Counted from the first letter of the stretch, positions 1-6,461 are shown. The stretch: 9,758 nt of DNA from Blastocatellia bacterium (GCA_013695495.1 JACDAK010000030.1:1-9758), one strand, 5' to 3'. The notes: a model not told the origin generated them from the letters alone. A program made the numbers and translations.

Positions 1-250
1 GATTTGGAAAGATCACCTCGCCCGCCACCTTCATCGTACCCTCTTTCCCCTGCGGGTCAAATGCCGAGCCTGAGTGGATCCGCAGGCGAGCGGTCACCAT
101 ATCGGCGCCGGGATCGCTCCACATTAGCACCTTGAGGCCGTTCAAAAGTTTTTCCTGCTGCGGAGCCTGTGCCGCGGCGGGAAACAAAAGTCCGCTGGCA
201 AGCACCATGATAATAGATGCAAATATTGCGATGTGTTTTCGTTCTGTCAT
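1..250 (-). CDS. Exported M16-family (insulinase-like) peptidase homologue, N-terminal part, probably non-catalytic
   Basis: Only the first 83 residues are in the window; the gene runs off the left edge. It opens with a clear signal peptide: basic start (TERKH), a hydrophobic core at about residues 7-23, and a likely cleavage site after AAAQA (residue 29), so the product is expected in the periplasm or envelope. The next stretch (LNGLKVLMWSDPGADMV, then RIHSGSAFDPQGKEG) matches the first beta strands of M16 zinc peptidases. Where active members have H-x-x-E-H directly after the 'GK-G' turn, this protein has K74-V-A-G-E78, so the metal ligands appear to be absent. Such inactive M16 chains usually pair with an active one, often encoded next door; that neighbour would lie outside the window. 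The ATG at 250 is chosen because it gives a complete signal peptide; its Shine-Dalgarno is weak. The family call is moderately sure and the loss of activity is inferred. Confidence 0.72.
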   Translation of the reverse strand, partial: MTERKHIAIFASIIMVLASGLLFPAAAQAPQQEKLLNGLKVLMWSDPGADMVTARLRIHSGSAFDPQGKEGTMKVAGEVIFPN

Positions 251-304
251 TGGTAGATTCTCGTTAAGGAATAAGCGATGTTAACCCTTTTAGTTGCAAA
301 TTTC

Positions 305-331
305 CATCAGGATGTTGTAACCATCCTAATG
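305..331. repeat. Inverted repeat in divergent intergenic region (possible operator)
   Basis: Arms CATCAGGATG (305-314) and CATCCTAATG (322-331) pair with one mismatch around a 7-nt loop, TTGTAAC. No T-run follows on either side, so it does not look like an intrinsic terminator. It lies between two divergent genes, 55 nt upstream of the M16-like start and more than 130 nt upstream of the predicted TonB-gene promoter. It could be a regulator site or part of the M16 gene's leader. The rest of 251-464 shows nothing I can name. Confidence 0.3.
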
Positions 332-464
332 AATAGCTCGTGAGATCTAACTGATCACTTCAACTTTTTGGATATCTTCGGGCATCGCTCCTAAGCAACA
401 GCGCATCTATTTCAGATGAGTAACCTATCGGGTAACAAATTGAGTAAGAGCAGTCCCAAGGTGC

Positions 465-492
465 TTAACTTCTGTGGAAAAAACGTTATAAT
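465..492 (+). promoter_or_regulatory. Sigma-70-type promoter for the TonB-family gene
   Basis: A perfect -10 box TATAAT lies at 487-492. A moderate -35 box TTAACT (4 of 6 consensus bases) lies at 465-470, with a 16-nt spacer. Transcription would start near 499, giving a leader of about 50 nt before the ATG at 552. No other -10 of this quality was seen in the 251-551 gap. Confidence 0.55.
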
Positions 493-551
493 ATGTAATC
501 ATCAAAAGAACGCCTGCTTACCCGGGTATTCTTTCGTAAGAGGCTGGAAAG

Positions 552-2048
552 ATGGCAAAGATTCTGAAGTTTTGTAGTTCATGTGATGAGGGATTCGCGG
601 CGAAGTTCACGTTTTGTCCGGATTGCGGCTCTGTGCTCAAGGCATATGAACTAAACCCGGTGGCATCGGAACCGGCACCGTTACCGGAGCCGGTGACGAA
701 GGAAGTTTCGGCATTCGCGGTGCCCCTCGATCTCGATCTTCAACGGCCGGATACAAGCTCGCTTACAGCGGAGTCTGCGGGCGGACCGATTGCAGGAGAA
801 CCGATCGTAGAAGAACCCCCTATTTTCGTTGACGTACCCGCAGCCGTTGAACCGGTGATGGCAGCAGATACGTATGAACAGCCGGCAGTTACAGAAGCCG
901 CGGAGATAGAAGCTGCTGAGTTAGAGGCCGCAGAAGCCGAGATTCAGACGGGGCCGCTCGACCTTGAAGACATCCGGGAAGACGAAGAGATTCTCCACGC
1001 GTATGACACAGATGCAGACGGAAACGTCGATGCCGAACCGCTGAACGAGGTTCCCGCTCATTCAACACCCGTCTACCATCAGCCGAACGCAGTGCATGCC
1101 GACGAGGTCCGTCCGGCCTATGCTGTGACCCGCGAAGACGACGGCGGCTATTACGTCACGGTCATCCAGGAATCGAACGGCAAACAACGTAACGCACTTT
1201 TGCTTGGTGCTACTGCATTCGTTTTGATAGCCGCCATCGGAGGGTGGGGTATCTCGCTGTTCAACAAGGACCTCGGCGTTGGGTATATCGGCGACGACAT
1301 TGCATTGGCGCGTTTGATCGATGACGTTCCGATGCCGATCGAAGAAGAAGAGCAGCCGAAAGATAAAGATGAAGGCGGCGGCGGCGGCGGCGGTGGCCGC
1401 GATGAGCCGGAACAGACCTCAAAAGGCCAACTGGCTCAGCAGAACGAAAAGCCCCTTCTCGCTCCAACCAAAACGATAATTCAGCGGGACAACCCTGAGC
1501 TGGTTCAAATTGCAACCACCGAAGGTAGACAGACCCCTCCGCGAACTGACGAGCGCTATGGCGACCCGAACTCCAAATTCCTCGGCCTTTCTGATGGTAC
1601 AGGTACAGGCGGCGGCCAAGGCAGCGGAACCGGAACAGGCCAAGGCAGTGGCACCGGAACGGGCATGGGCAGCGGTACTGGCTCAGGAAGCGGCAGCGGC
1701 ACGGGAACCGGTGACGGTTCAGGCCGCGGATCGGGGACAGGAGGTGCTCCGCCTCCGGCACCGGTGAGGCCTCCGCGTGTGACCACCGATCTGCGGATCA
1801 TCTCAAAACCGCGAGCTCAGTACACCGACACCGCTCGGCAAAACCAGGTCCAGGGAACTGTAAGGCTTCGCGTGACCTTCCTCCCGACCGGCCAGATCGG
1901 TTCGATCTCAACTGTAAGCGGTTTGCCGGGAGGTTTGACGGAACAGGCAATTGCGGCAGCCCGTCAGCTGCGGTTTGAACCTCGCAAAGTCGACGGCGTC
2001 GCGGTTGCGGTAGTACGCCAGGTGGAATATAACTTCACCCTCTATTAA
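552..2048 (+). CDS. TonB-family energy-transducing protein with cytoplasmic zinc ribbon and Gly-rich periplasmic linker
   Basis: A 498-residue protein with five visible parts. (1) A zinc ribbon, C8-x2-C11 and C22-x2-C25. (2) A long acidic, Pro/Ala/Glu-rich segment (about 35-210), including an E-A-A-E repeat at about 115-131. (3) One membrane helix (about 215-237), placing the N-terminus in the cytoplasm. (4) A low-complexity periplasmic linker with eight glycines (275-282) and a Gly/Ser/Thr repeat (349-398), then a Pro-rich hinge. (5) A TonB C-terminal domain (about 409-498) with the P-x-Y-T-D-x-A-R, Q-G-T-V-R-L-R-V, LTEQAIAAARQLRFEP and VEYNFTLY elements. TonB-C domains contact outer-membrane receptors and transmit energy from an ExbBD-like motor; no such partner is in the window. 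The N-terminal ribbon is not part of classical TonB. The start is supported by AAGAGG 8 nt upstream of the ATG and by the promoter at 465-492. It ends at a two-way terminator. The domain call is very sure; whether it powers transport or acts as a metal sensor or scaffold is unknown. Confidence 0.88.
   Translation: MAKILKFCSSCDEGFAAKFTFCPDCGSVLKAYELNPVASEPAPLPEPVTKEVSAFAVPLDLDLQRPDTSSLTAESAGGPIAGEPIVEEPPIFVDVPAAVEPVMAADTYEQPAVTEAAEIEAAELEAAEAEIQTGPLDLEDIREDEEILHAYDTDADGNVDAEPLNEVPAHSTPVYHQPNAVHADEVRPAYAVTREDDGGYYVTVIQESNGKQRNALLLGATAFVLIAAIGGWGISLFNKDLGVGYIGDDIALARLIDDVPMPIEEEEQPKDKDEGGGGGGGGRDEPEQTSKGQLAQQNEKPLLAPTKTIIQRDNPELVQIATTEGRQTPPRTDERYGDPNSKFLGLSDGTGTGGGQGSGTGTGQGSGTGTGMGSGTGSGSGSGTGTGDGSGRGSGTGGAPPPAPVRPPRVTTDLRIISKPRAQYTDTARQNQVQGTVRLRVTFLPTGQIGSISTVSGLPGGLTEQAIAAARQLRFEPRKVDGVAVAVVRQVEYNFTLY
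1614..1733 (+). repeat. Five-copy 24-bp tandem repeat inside the TonB-family gene
   Basis: Five in-frame 24-nt units encode G-x-G-S-G-[TR]-G-[TS], residues 355-394, with Q, Q, M, S and D at the variable second position. The first two units differ at only a few bases; later units diverge more, as expected of an ageing tandem array. It forms the core of the flexible periplasmic linker before the TonB-C domain. Its low complexity also creates long spurious open frames on the other strand. Confidence 0.85.
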
Positions 2049-2067
2049 AAAGAGCAGCAAACAAAAT

Positions 2068-2103
2068 AAAAAAGGGGCTAGGATTTTTCCTCGTCCCTTT
2101 TTT
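2068..2103. terminator. Bidirectional intrinsic terminator between convergent genes
   Basis: Six A (2068-2073) plus GGG pair with CCC plus six T (2098-2103). An inner AGGA/TCCT stem closes a TTTT loop, and a short imperfect bulge lies between the two stems. Read in either direction it is a GC-containing hairpin followed by a T-run. It lies 20 nt after the TonB-gene stop and 18 nt after the end of the leftward gene at 2121, so it can end both transcripts. Confidence 0.85.
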
Positions 2104-2120
2104 CATAACTAAGCTTTTAA

Positions 2121-2504
2121 CTAGAGCGAATCTTTCGTAGATCTCGAATCTTCGTTCAGCTCAAACCTGTTCCGGTCTCGCTTCTCTATTTTCTCCACAA
2201 AATCCAGCGGCTCGTTATCTTCAAAATGGATGCCCATCGCACTCGCGTTCTCTTCCACATTCGATTGGTCCGGCGTCGGGTTATGCCCGAAAACCGACTC
2301 CCCACCCGAGGTGTTCACCTCTTCCCAGGAAGCGTCGATATCGCCGCCCGAATCTGCGGGCGACGACGAGTGATGCTCGCTCAGCCTTTCTTCAAGCTCG
2401 CCAGGAGCCTGCGGCGCATGTGCGATCTCGTCCTCCATCAGTTCAGAGATCTCCTTATCAGGCGGATCTTCCTTCCCGTAGAATTCCAAATTTTTTCCTG
2501 ACAT
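2121..2504 (-). CDS. Small acidic DUF6335-like protein of unknown function
   Basis: About 127 residues, hydrophilic and acidic, with no membrane segment or cysteine. The second half carries a pattern I associate with DUF6335 proteins known from cyanobacteria and other bacteria: S-G-G-D-I-D-A-S-W-E-E, then G-x-N-P-T-P-D-Q-S-N-V, an E-D-N-E-P-L segment and the tail K-I-E-K-R-D-R-N-R-F-E-L. No biochemical role is known to me. The ATG at 2504 is preferred: AAGGGGG lies 11 nt upstream. A GTG at 2510 sits 5 nt from the same Shine-Dalgarno and is a good alternative adding two residues. A further in-frame TTG at 2552 would give 143 residues but has no strong ribosome site. It is the last gene of the leftward series and ends at the shared terminator. 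The family call is from memory of the motif and is moderately sure. Confidence 0.7.
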   Translation of the reverse strand: MSGKNLEFYGKEDPPDKEISELMEDEIAHAPQAPGELEERLSEHHSSSPADSGGDIDASWEEVNTSGGESVFGHNPTPDQSNVEENASAMGIHFEDNEPLDFVEKIEKRDRNRFELNEDSRSTKDSL

Positions 2505-2515
2505 ACCCACGTGTT

Positions 2516-2522
2516 CCCCCTT
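2516..2522 (-). promoter_or_regulatory. Shine-Dalgarno site of the DUF6335-like gene
   Basis: On the minus strand this reads AAGGGGG, a strong ribosome site. It is 5 nt from a GTG (2510) and 11 nt from an ATG (2504), and it falls inside the longer frame that begins at TTG 2552. It therefore argues for the shorter protein. Confidence 0.6.
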
Positions 2523-2561
2523 ATTGATTTTGCTCAGAATACCATAACGCAACCCCGCGGC

Positions 2562-2834
2562 CTAGATAAACACAACCGATTGCGACGAAGGTATTTCAAA
2601 ACGCCTGCGGCACCTTATGTTCTTGCACATCAACTGGTCATCTATTCGCACCATATAATCGCGTGACTTCTCGAATCTGGCGCGGTCGTGCTCGTTCAGC
2701 CGGCCGGGAGCGTTCTTCTTTTTTGTCCGTTTCATCCACCGAACGTCATAATCATGCCGTTCACGGCAATTCGGACACGAATAGCTTGCCGTCTTTACCT
2801 CTTGTCGCTCGTCAAAGATATCGCGTTCATGCAT
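2562..2834 (-). CDS. Small zinc-ribbon protein of unknown function
   Basis: Ninety residues, strongly charged and rich in Arg/Lys. Two cysteine pairs, C20-P-N-C23 and C70-x4-C75, are separated by a basic stretch (about 32-60: R-W-M-K-R-T-K-K-K and an L-N-E-H-D-R-A-R-F segment). The spacing suits a single zinc ribbon with a long basic insertion, which could bind nucleic acid or a protein partner; this is inference. The tail is hydrophobic (QSVVFI). The ATG at 2834 has no Shine-Dalgarno but lies 8 nt after a TACAAT box, so a leaderless mRNA is possible. A second ATG at 2830 is in another frame. It is 53 nt downstream of the DUF971 gene. I do not recognise a named family. Confidence 0.65.
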   Translation of the reverse strand: MHERDIFDERQEVKTASYSCPNCRERHDYDVRWMKRTKKKNAPGRLNEHDRARFEKSRDYMVRIDDQLMCKNIRCRRRFEIPSSQSVVFI

Positions 2835-2842
2835 TAGTTAAG

Positions 2843-2848
2843 ATTGTA
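2843..2848 (-). promoter_or_regulatory. Candidate -10 box for a leaderless zinc-ribbon transcript
   Basis: On the minus strand this reads TACAAT (5 of 6 matches to TATAAT). Transcription would begin about 7 nt on, at or next to the ATG at 2834. That fits the absence of any ribosome site there. No convincing -35 box was found at the expected distance, so this is a weak call. Confidence 0.3.
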
Positions 2849-2887
2849 TCGAATCGCTTGGGGAAAGTCTCAGCCAAAGCGGCAAGA

Positions 2888-3184
2888 TCAGCTTTGGGCA
2901 AATTTATATAGCAGATCGAAACTAAAGATGCCGCTATCGTGGCCGTCGGTGAACTGAAAATTCAACGCATACCGCCCGACGATCGCGATCTGACGGAACG
3001 CGATGTCATCCGGCACCGCATCGTCCGCCAGCAACTTTTTACCGGTCCATTCGTCGATGCACCCGGCGCATGGGCAAGATCGCCGCAGTGCAGCGGCGTT
3101 ATAGCGTGATTCCACACCGTCTGACCACTCGATTGTGACCTCGGCGTCATTCTCTTCAATGATCCTTAGCGGCTCTATTTTCAC
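2888..3184 (-). CDS. DUF971 (gamma-butyrobetaine hydroxylase-like N-terminal domain) protein
   Basis: Ninety-eight residues, essentially one DUF971 domain. It starts with strand-rich sequence (I-E-W-S-D-G-V-E-S-R-Y), has the conserved C37-P-C39-A-G-C42-I-D-E-W-T-G cluster, and ends with F-T-D-G-H82-D-S-G-I-F-S-F-D-L-L. The cysteines and His82 correspond to the zinc-binding residues of this domain. The same domain sits at the N-terminus of gamma-butyrobetaine hydroxylases and at the C-terminus of the plant Fe-S scaffold HCF101. Stand-alone bacterial copies have no settled role, though a link to Fe-S or metal handling is often suspected. The start is a GTG at 3184 that overlaps the upstream ytxJ stop by 4 nt (GTGA), implying coupled translation. 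The domain call is sure and the function is unknown. Confidence 0.85.
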   Translation of the reverse strand: MKIEPLRIIEENDAEVTIEWSDGVESRYNAAALRRSCPCAGCIDEWTGKKLLADDAVPDDIAFRQIAIVGRYALNFQFTDGHDSGIFSFDLLYKFAQS

Positions 3185-3513
3185 GACTTAAACTCGGCGT
3201 CGATCGCGGCAGGGTCAATGGAGTAATGCGACGCGTGATACACGGCCTTTCCGTCCTTGATGACAAAAGCCTGGGGCGTATGATGGCGGAAGCCGAACCG
3301 CGCCTCGATCTCGTCCGATAGCTCGCGATCTTCTTGCACTACCACGTAGTTGATCGAGTTAGTGACCGAGCCCAACATTTCAAAAACGTGAGCACTGATG
3401 CCGCATCGATTGCTATGTTTGAATATGGCAACCGGGTTCTCAGCTGACTGCTGGATCAAAGCATCCAGCCCAACAATGCCCCTGATCTTGTTAAACGTCG
3501 TAGGAGTGATCAT
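3181..3513 (-). CDS. ytxJ: YtxJ/BrxC-family monothiol bacilliredoxin
   Basis: A 110-residue thioredoxin-fold protein. The active region F-K-H-S-N-R-C37-G-I-S matches the family's F-K-H-S-x-x-C-x-I-S, with a single reactive cysteine. Later parts also fit: V-V-Q-E-D-R-E-L-S-D-E-I, then F-G-F-R-H-H-T-P-Q-A-F-V-I-K-D-G-K, with a cis-Pro-type T-P-Q before the last strands, and a final H-A-S-H-Y-S-I. In Bacillus this family removes bacillithiol from mixed disulfides on proteins; a similar role in the cytoplasm is inferred here. The ATG at 3513 overlaps the stop of the upstream membrane-protein gene by 4 nt (ATGA), has AAGG just upstream, and gives normal family length. The reading frame stays open upstream to 3639, but that part is the other frame of the upstream gene. 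Confidence 0.85.
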   Translation of the reverse strand: MITPTTFNKIRGIVGLDALIQQSAENPVAIFKHSNRCGISAHVFEMLGSVTNSINYVVVQEDRELSDEIEARFGFRHHTPQAFVIKDGKAVYHASHYSIDPAAIDAEFKS

Positions 3514-4241
3514 AGACCTTGATAATAGCTCGGCGGCGGCGGCTGGGTAAAGGCCGAACCGATTCGTGGAAACACCTTTCGATAGGCTGTGACGGTCGCA
3601 GCCATAATTAGCGGGATCACAAGATAAACCCCGACGCATAGCATCATATAGCCGACGAGCACGACAACCATCCCTACTCCAAACAGACCCGCGATCCCGC
3701 TCAGGTTATGCCAAACTGCACGCGCGCTCAGCTTCACCGCCTCAAAAGCCGACAGGCCGCGATCCACCACAAGCGGGAATGAAAAGATCACCAGCGAATG
3801 TATCAAGACCATGATCAGAGCAAAGATCAACTCGACCACAACAACAACCGCCAGAAACGCTATCAGTTCGCCCTCGCTCATGCTCTGCCCGGCAATCGCC
3901 AGGCCGATCATCGGAAGGTAAACCAGCACGGCCATGATGATCATGGGGATCATGATCAAAAGACACAGAAGGAACCCCGGCAGAAAGAAATTGAAGCCCC
4001 TAAAGAGTCGGTCAAAAGTGGCCGGCAGTCCCGCTTCTTTGTCGAGCAGGCAGATATAAATGCCGCACATCATCGGGCCGAGCAGCACCAGCCACAATGC
4101 GCTCCCGATGAGCAATCCCACCAGCACGATGGCGAAAACCATCCAATACTGATCCTTGATCATGGCCCACGCCTCTTTGTAGCACTCGATCGGCCTGATA
4201 GCGCCGACGTTAAATTCTCTCTGAAACTGCTGCTCGATCAT
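3510..4241 (-). CDS. Multi-pass inner-membrane protein of unknown function
   Basis: A 243-residue, very hydrophobic protein. A short soluble N-terminus (F-N-V-G-A-I-R-P-I-E-C-Y-K-E-A-W) precedes hydrophobic blocks at about 33-66, 84-117, 126-156 and 181-220, enough for six or so helices. The motif P-L-V-V-D-R-G-L-S-A-F-E-A-V-K-L-S-A-R-A-V (156-176), on a loop before the last block, is typical of membrane proteins annotated as glycerophosphodiester phosphodiesterase-like membrane domains or as uncharacterised BPSS1780-like proteins. I cannot tell which. The C-terminus is a short Pro/Tyr tail (Q-P-P-P-P-S-Y-Y). The ATG at 4241 overlaps the phosphorylase stop by 4 nt and has no ribosome site of its own, so translation is probably coupled. 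No catalytic residues or transporter signature were seen. Confidence 0.75.
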   Translation of the reverse strand: MIEQQFQREFNVGAIRPIECYKEAWAMIKDQYWMVFAIVLVGLLIGSALWLVLLGPMMCGIYICLLDKEAGLPATFDRLFRGFNFFLPGFLLCLLIMIPMIIMAVLVYLPMIGLAIAGQSMSEGELIAFLAVVVVVELIFALIMVLIHSLVIFSFPLVVDRGLSAFEAVKLSARAVWHNLSGIAGLFGVGMVVVLVGYMMLCVGVYLVIPLIMAATVTAYRKVFPRIGSAFTQPPPPSYYQGL

Positions 4242-6430
4242 TTTTTATATATTCGTTGGAAATAATCCGACACCATCCGATCACTCGAAAATGCCGGCGT
4301 AAGCGTCTCAATGGAATTACGCATTCGCGCGATCCAGCCGTGCGGCGAACCGTCTCCGCCTTTGTCATAAAAGAGCGGAACGATCTCATCTTCCAATTTT
4401 GAGTAAAACGCCTCGGCTTCCGCCACGTCGATTCCAGCCTCATCGCCGCCCGCAACGTCTGACTCGATCGAAAAACCGTTGATCCCGTTATCGCCCTCGA
4501 TCCACCACCCGTCAAGTATCGACAAATTCAGCACGCCGTTCATCGCCGCCTTCATTCCGCTGGTTCCACTCGCTTCATATGGCCGCCGCGGGACGTTCAT
4601 CCAAACGTCCACTCCGTGTACCAGATATCGGGCGACTTCCTGATCGTAGTCCTCGATAAAAACAGCCCGTTTCTGCCAGTTAGAATCGTGATTAATGCTC
4701 ATTAGTTCCTGCAGTATCCGCTTGGCCGTGTCGTCCTGCGGATGGGCCTTGCCCGCGAAGAGGAACTGAACTGGGCGTTCCGGATGATCTACGAGCTTTA
4801 GCAGCCGCTCAAGATCAGAGAGCAGCAGGTCCCATCGCTTGTACTGAGCCACGCGTCGTGCAAATCCGATGGTCAGGACATCTGCTGAAAACAGGTCTGA
4901 CGTTTCCAGCCGCTCGTTTATCGTATCCCGGAGCCCGATCTCGCGCCGCTTCGAACGCTCCCGCAGAAACGCGATCAATAAATTCTTATTCCGCAGATGC
5001 TCATGCCAGATATCCTCATCCGACAACAAACTAACCGCTGTGGCCCAGCCGCTCGCGTCTCGGACCTTCTCATGCCACTGGTTTCCGATCTTCTCGGCAA
5101 ACATACGCTGAAACCCCGGCGCGATCCACGTCGGCGGATGCACGCCGTTCGTCACATGAGTGATCGGCGACGACCCATCAAACATTTCCGCCCATAATTC
5201 ACGCGAGACTTCGCCGTGCTTTTCGCTCACACCATTTGCCGATCGCGTCATTCTCAACGCAAAGGGCGTCATGCCGAACGGCTCATCCACATTGTCCGGT
5301 TCCACACGGCCGAGTGCGAAAAACTCTTCCTCAGTCAGCTTCAGTTCGCTGAGATAGCTATCCGAAAAGCACTGGCGCAAAAGCGAAGGCTGGAACACGT
5401 CGTTTCCTGCCGCGACCGGCGTGTGCGTTGTAAAAACGCACCGCGCGCCAGCCTTCCCCGCCGCTTCCGCGAATGTCGAGCCGGTCTCAATGATCTGTTC
5501 GCGGGCGAGCTCAAGCGTCAGAAATGCCGAGTGGCCTTCATTCAAATGATAAACCGCGGGAGCGATCTCAAGCTTCCTCAGAAGTCGCACGCCTCCGATG
5601 CCCAGCACCTTTTCCTGTACGATCCGCGTCTCGGCATTACCGCCGTAGAGGTGCCCGGTGATCAGGCGGTCCGTTTCCTGATTCTGCGGCAGGTTAGTGT
5701 CTAAAAGATAGAGCGAAACTCGCCCGACCTGCGCCTTCCAAGCCTGGGCGAGAACCTCGCGCCCGCGTATCTCAACCGCCACCGTCACCCGCTCGTCTGA
5801 TTCGCCGATCACCGACTCCACCGCGGTGTCGGACTGGAATATATCGAGATAATGCTCACGCTGCCAGCCGTCGTGTGCGATATTTTGGCGAAAGTAGCCG
5901 AAGCGGTAAAACAGGCCAACCGCCACCAGCGGCACGTTCAGATCACTAGCCGATTTCAGATGGTCGCCTGCCAAAATACCCAGCCCGCCGGAATAGTTCG
6001 GCAGCGAATTATGCACCCCATATTCCGCACAAAAATAAGCAGCAGGCGCGTCGGTCGATATATCCGTCCCGACATCGATTTTCGCCTCCGTCGCAGCCAT
6101 ATACGTATCCAGTTCCGCCGCAAAACGCTCCACCTTGCCCACATACTCCGCATCCGCGGCCTTTTGCCAAAGTCGCAGTTCCGTCACATTTCGCAGCAAC
6201 GCCCGCGGATGCTGCTCATGCACCTGCCAAAGCGCCGGGTCCAACTCCTGAAAAAGCTCGACCCCCTCTGGCCGCCAAGACCAGAAAAAGTTCATCGAAA
6301 TGCGTTCTAAAGCCTGAAGGGCCGACGGAAGTTCTCGGCCGATAGCGAATTCCTGCCGAAATTCGTCGGACCGCGTCATTGCGGAAGTAGCGTGCATAGA
6401 TTCTTGTATATCGGAGGATAGCTCCTGCAT
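4238..6430 (-). CDS. glgP: Alpha-glucan (glycogen) phosphorylase, GT35, short bacterial type
   Basis: A 730-residue PLP enzyme that releases glucose-1-phosphate from glycogen or maltodextrin ends. It is the short form with a DUF3417 N-terminal region (about 35-125: A-L-E-R-I-S-M-N-F-F-W-S-W-R-P-E-G). Clear family blocks follow: Y-S-G-G-L-G-I-L-A-G-D-H-L-K-S-A-S-D-L (146-164), H-L-N-E-G-H-S-A-F (295-303), F-T-T-H-T-P-V-A-A-G-N-D (333-344), N-G-V-H-P-P-T-W (428-435), F-A-R-R-V-A-Q-Y-K-R-W (523-533), A-G-K-A-H-P-Q-D (559-566) and E-A-S-G-T-S-G-M-K627-A-A-M-N-G. Lys627 is the expected PLP lysine. Later ATGs at residues 12 and 18 could also be the start; the DUF3417 region begins after both. It heads a 4-nt-overlap chain with the three genes that follow, 56 nt after pxpA, and has its own predicted promoter. 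No other glycogen gene is nearby. Confidence 0.93.
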   Translation of the reverse strand: MQELSSDIQESMHATSAMTRSDEFRQEFAIGRELPSALQALERISMNFFWSWRPEGVELFQELDPALWQVHEQHPRALLRNVTELRLWQKAADAEYVGKVERFAAELDTYMAATEAKIDVGTDISTDAPAAYFCAEYGVHNSLPNYSGGLGILAGDHLKSASDLNVPLVAVGLFYRFGYFRQNIAHDGWQREHYLDIFQSDTAVESVIGESDERVTVAVEIRGREVLAQAWKAQVGRVSLYLLDTNLPQNQETDRLITGHLYGGNAETRIVQEKVLGIGGVRLLRKLEIAPAVYHLNEGHSAFLTLELAREQIIETGSTFAEAAGKAGARCVFTTHTPVAAGNDVFQPSLLRQCFSDSYLSELKLTEEEFFALGRVEPDNVDEPFGMTPFALRMTRSANGVSEKHGEVSRELWAEMFDGSSPITHVTNGVHPPTWIAPGFQRMFAEKIGNQWHEKVRDASGWATAVSLLSDEDIWHEHLRNKNLLIAFLRERSKRREIGLRDTINERLETSDLFSADVLTIGFARRVAQYKRWDLLLSDLERLLKLVDHPERPVQFLFAGKAHPQDDTAKRILQELMSINHDSNWQKRAVFIEDYDQEVARYLVHGVDVWMNVPRRPYEASGTSGMKAAMNGVLNLSILDGWWIEGDNGINGFSIESDVAGGDEAGIDVAEAEAFYSKLEDEIVPLFYDKGGDGSPHGWIARMRNSIETLTPAFSSDRMVSDYFQRIYKK

Positions 6431-6461
6431 TTTATCTCAGTCGTAGTGAGGTCGTTAAAAG

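Noticed and set aside
251..300. Promoter for the leftward M16-like gene
   Set aside because: A TAACAT box can be read near 277-282 on the minus strand, but no acceptable -35 lies at the right distance.
1005..1040. EF-hand-like loop D-T-D-A-D-G-N-V-D-A-E in the TonB-family protein (residues 152-162)
   Set aside because: The twelfth position is proline instead of Glu/Asp, there are no evident flanking helices, and the whole region is acidic low-complexity sequence, so chance is likely.
1261..1801. Leftward open frames opposite the Gly-rich part of the TonB-family gene
   Set aside because: They arise from the GC-rich repeat; their translations are simple Pro/Val or Arg/Cys repeats, shadows of the Gly codons.
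3514..3639. Upstream extension of the bacilliredoxin frame to 152 codons
   Set aside because: The added 42 residues are a second frame through the end of the membrane-protein gene; the ATG at 3513 gives the 4-nt overlap and normal family length.
3798..4265. A 155-codon rightward open frame opposite the membrane-protein gene
   Set aside because: Its His/Gln/Asp-rich translation is what the reverse of hydrophobic codons gives, and the membrane protein on the other strand is much more credible.
5216..6310. Rightward open frames opposite glgP
   Set aside because: They are antisense to well-conserved phosphorylase blocks and show no domain of their own.
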